NCBI GenBank assembly: GCA_034231615.1
Contig: CM067310.1
Location: 5,222,510 to 5,286,509 of the forward strand
Origin: Meghimatium bilineatum
Taxonomy: Eukaryota > Mollusca > Gastropoda > Stylommatophora > Philomycidae
Length of the DNA stretch: 64,000 bases
Direction: 5' to 3'
Under the pieces are notes generated by a model, which worked only from the letters and a program-made list of their open reading frames with translations, ran no database searches and was not told the DNA's origin. Positions 63,900 to 64,000 of this stretch are shown piece after piece. Made by a program: the position numbers and the translations under genes. Within the stretch, counting starts at the first letter, position 1, and every line of letters begins with the position of its first letter.

Positions 63900-64000
63900 C
63901 AAACACTATCTACCACAAGAGAAACACCATCTACCACAAAAGAAACACCATCTACCACAAGAGAAACACCATCTACCACAAAAGAAACACCATCTACCAC
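63900..64000. repeat. 21-bp minisatellite, cut by window edge
   Basis: The unit is ACCATCTACCACAAGAGAAA plus C, with AAAAGAAAC variants alternating. At least 4.5 copies; it continues past the window. Confidence 0.93.

Overview
This is a stretch of metazoan nuclear DNA with no gene I can defend end to end. It holds fragments of non-LTR retrotransposon proteins full of stops and frameshifts, non-autonomous DNA transposons, short dispersed retroposons with target-site duplications (TSDs), and about 40 separate tandem arrays. By my tally of the intervals below, the arrays cover roughly one third of the window. TTAGGG-type interstitial telomere repeats, C2H2-tailed and RNase H-tailed LINEs, mariner, hAT and pogo-like elements point to an invertebrate animal. 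A lophotrochozoan such as a gastropod mollusc is my best guess. That is inference, not a species call.

Layout. 0-7.4 kb: a 32-bp array, a long GTGAG-rich array, 17-, 26-, 10- and 41-bp arrays, a LINE tail and a type B retroposon. 7.4-16 kb: a pogo-like MITE, a tRNA-derived SINE, a decayed LINE endonuclease region followed by a GA-rich array and a LINE tail, a 135-bp hAT-type MITE with a perfect TSD, then large 18/21-bp and 13-bp arrays. 16-26.3 kb: a 22-bp array, type A retroposons, LINE tails on both strands, CT-, CAT- and GAT-rich arrays, and a LINE RNase H fragment split by a second hAT MITE. 26.4-26.7 kb: the only stretch that looks like a possible host exon, with weak support. 28-36 kb: type A copies with clean TSDs, a 37-copy 31-bp array, and a hAT MITE whose inside has grown to about 56 copies of a 24-bp unit. 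37-40 kb: a mariner transposase pseudogene split by a LINE. 41-46.6 kb: duplicated TTAGGG arrays, a 45-copy 43-bp array full of splice-donor-like sites, a zinc-finger LINE tail, and an inverted pair of hammerhead-ribozyme-like motifs. 47-55 kb: more LINE tails, types A and B, and a 44-copy G/T-only 32-bp array. 56-60 kb: a 3.6-kb ACT-rich array open in several frames. 60-64 kb: a 63-bp minisatellite made from an RNase H fragment, a LINE reverse-transcriptase fragment and the start of a 21-bp array.

Names used here. LINE groups: a = tails with REMRCLRK and GRPRKRW; b = tails with GHVLRM and RRGRPRETLRRT; c = tails with GHIMRR or YFGHIKR and a (GAT)n 3' end; d = RNase H type with an AATCAAGAATCAA 3' end; e = tails with a C2H2 finger. 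Retroposons: A is about 280 bp, B about 157 bp with a related 3' half, C is a tRNA-derived SINE, and D and E are short families. These parts do not form a pathway. What links them is insertion history (nested elements, TSDs) and repeat growth inside or beside mobile DNA. I found no evidence for a new host system. The best leads are the hammerhead-like motif family, the MITE with internal repeat expansion, and the arrays derived from mobile elements.
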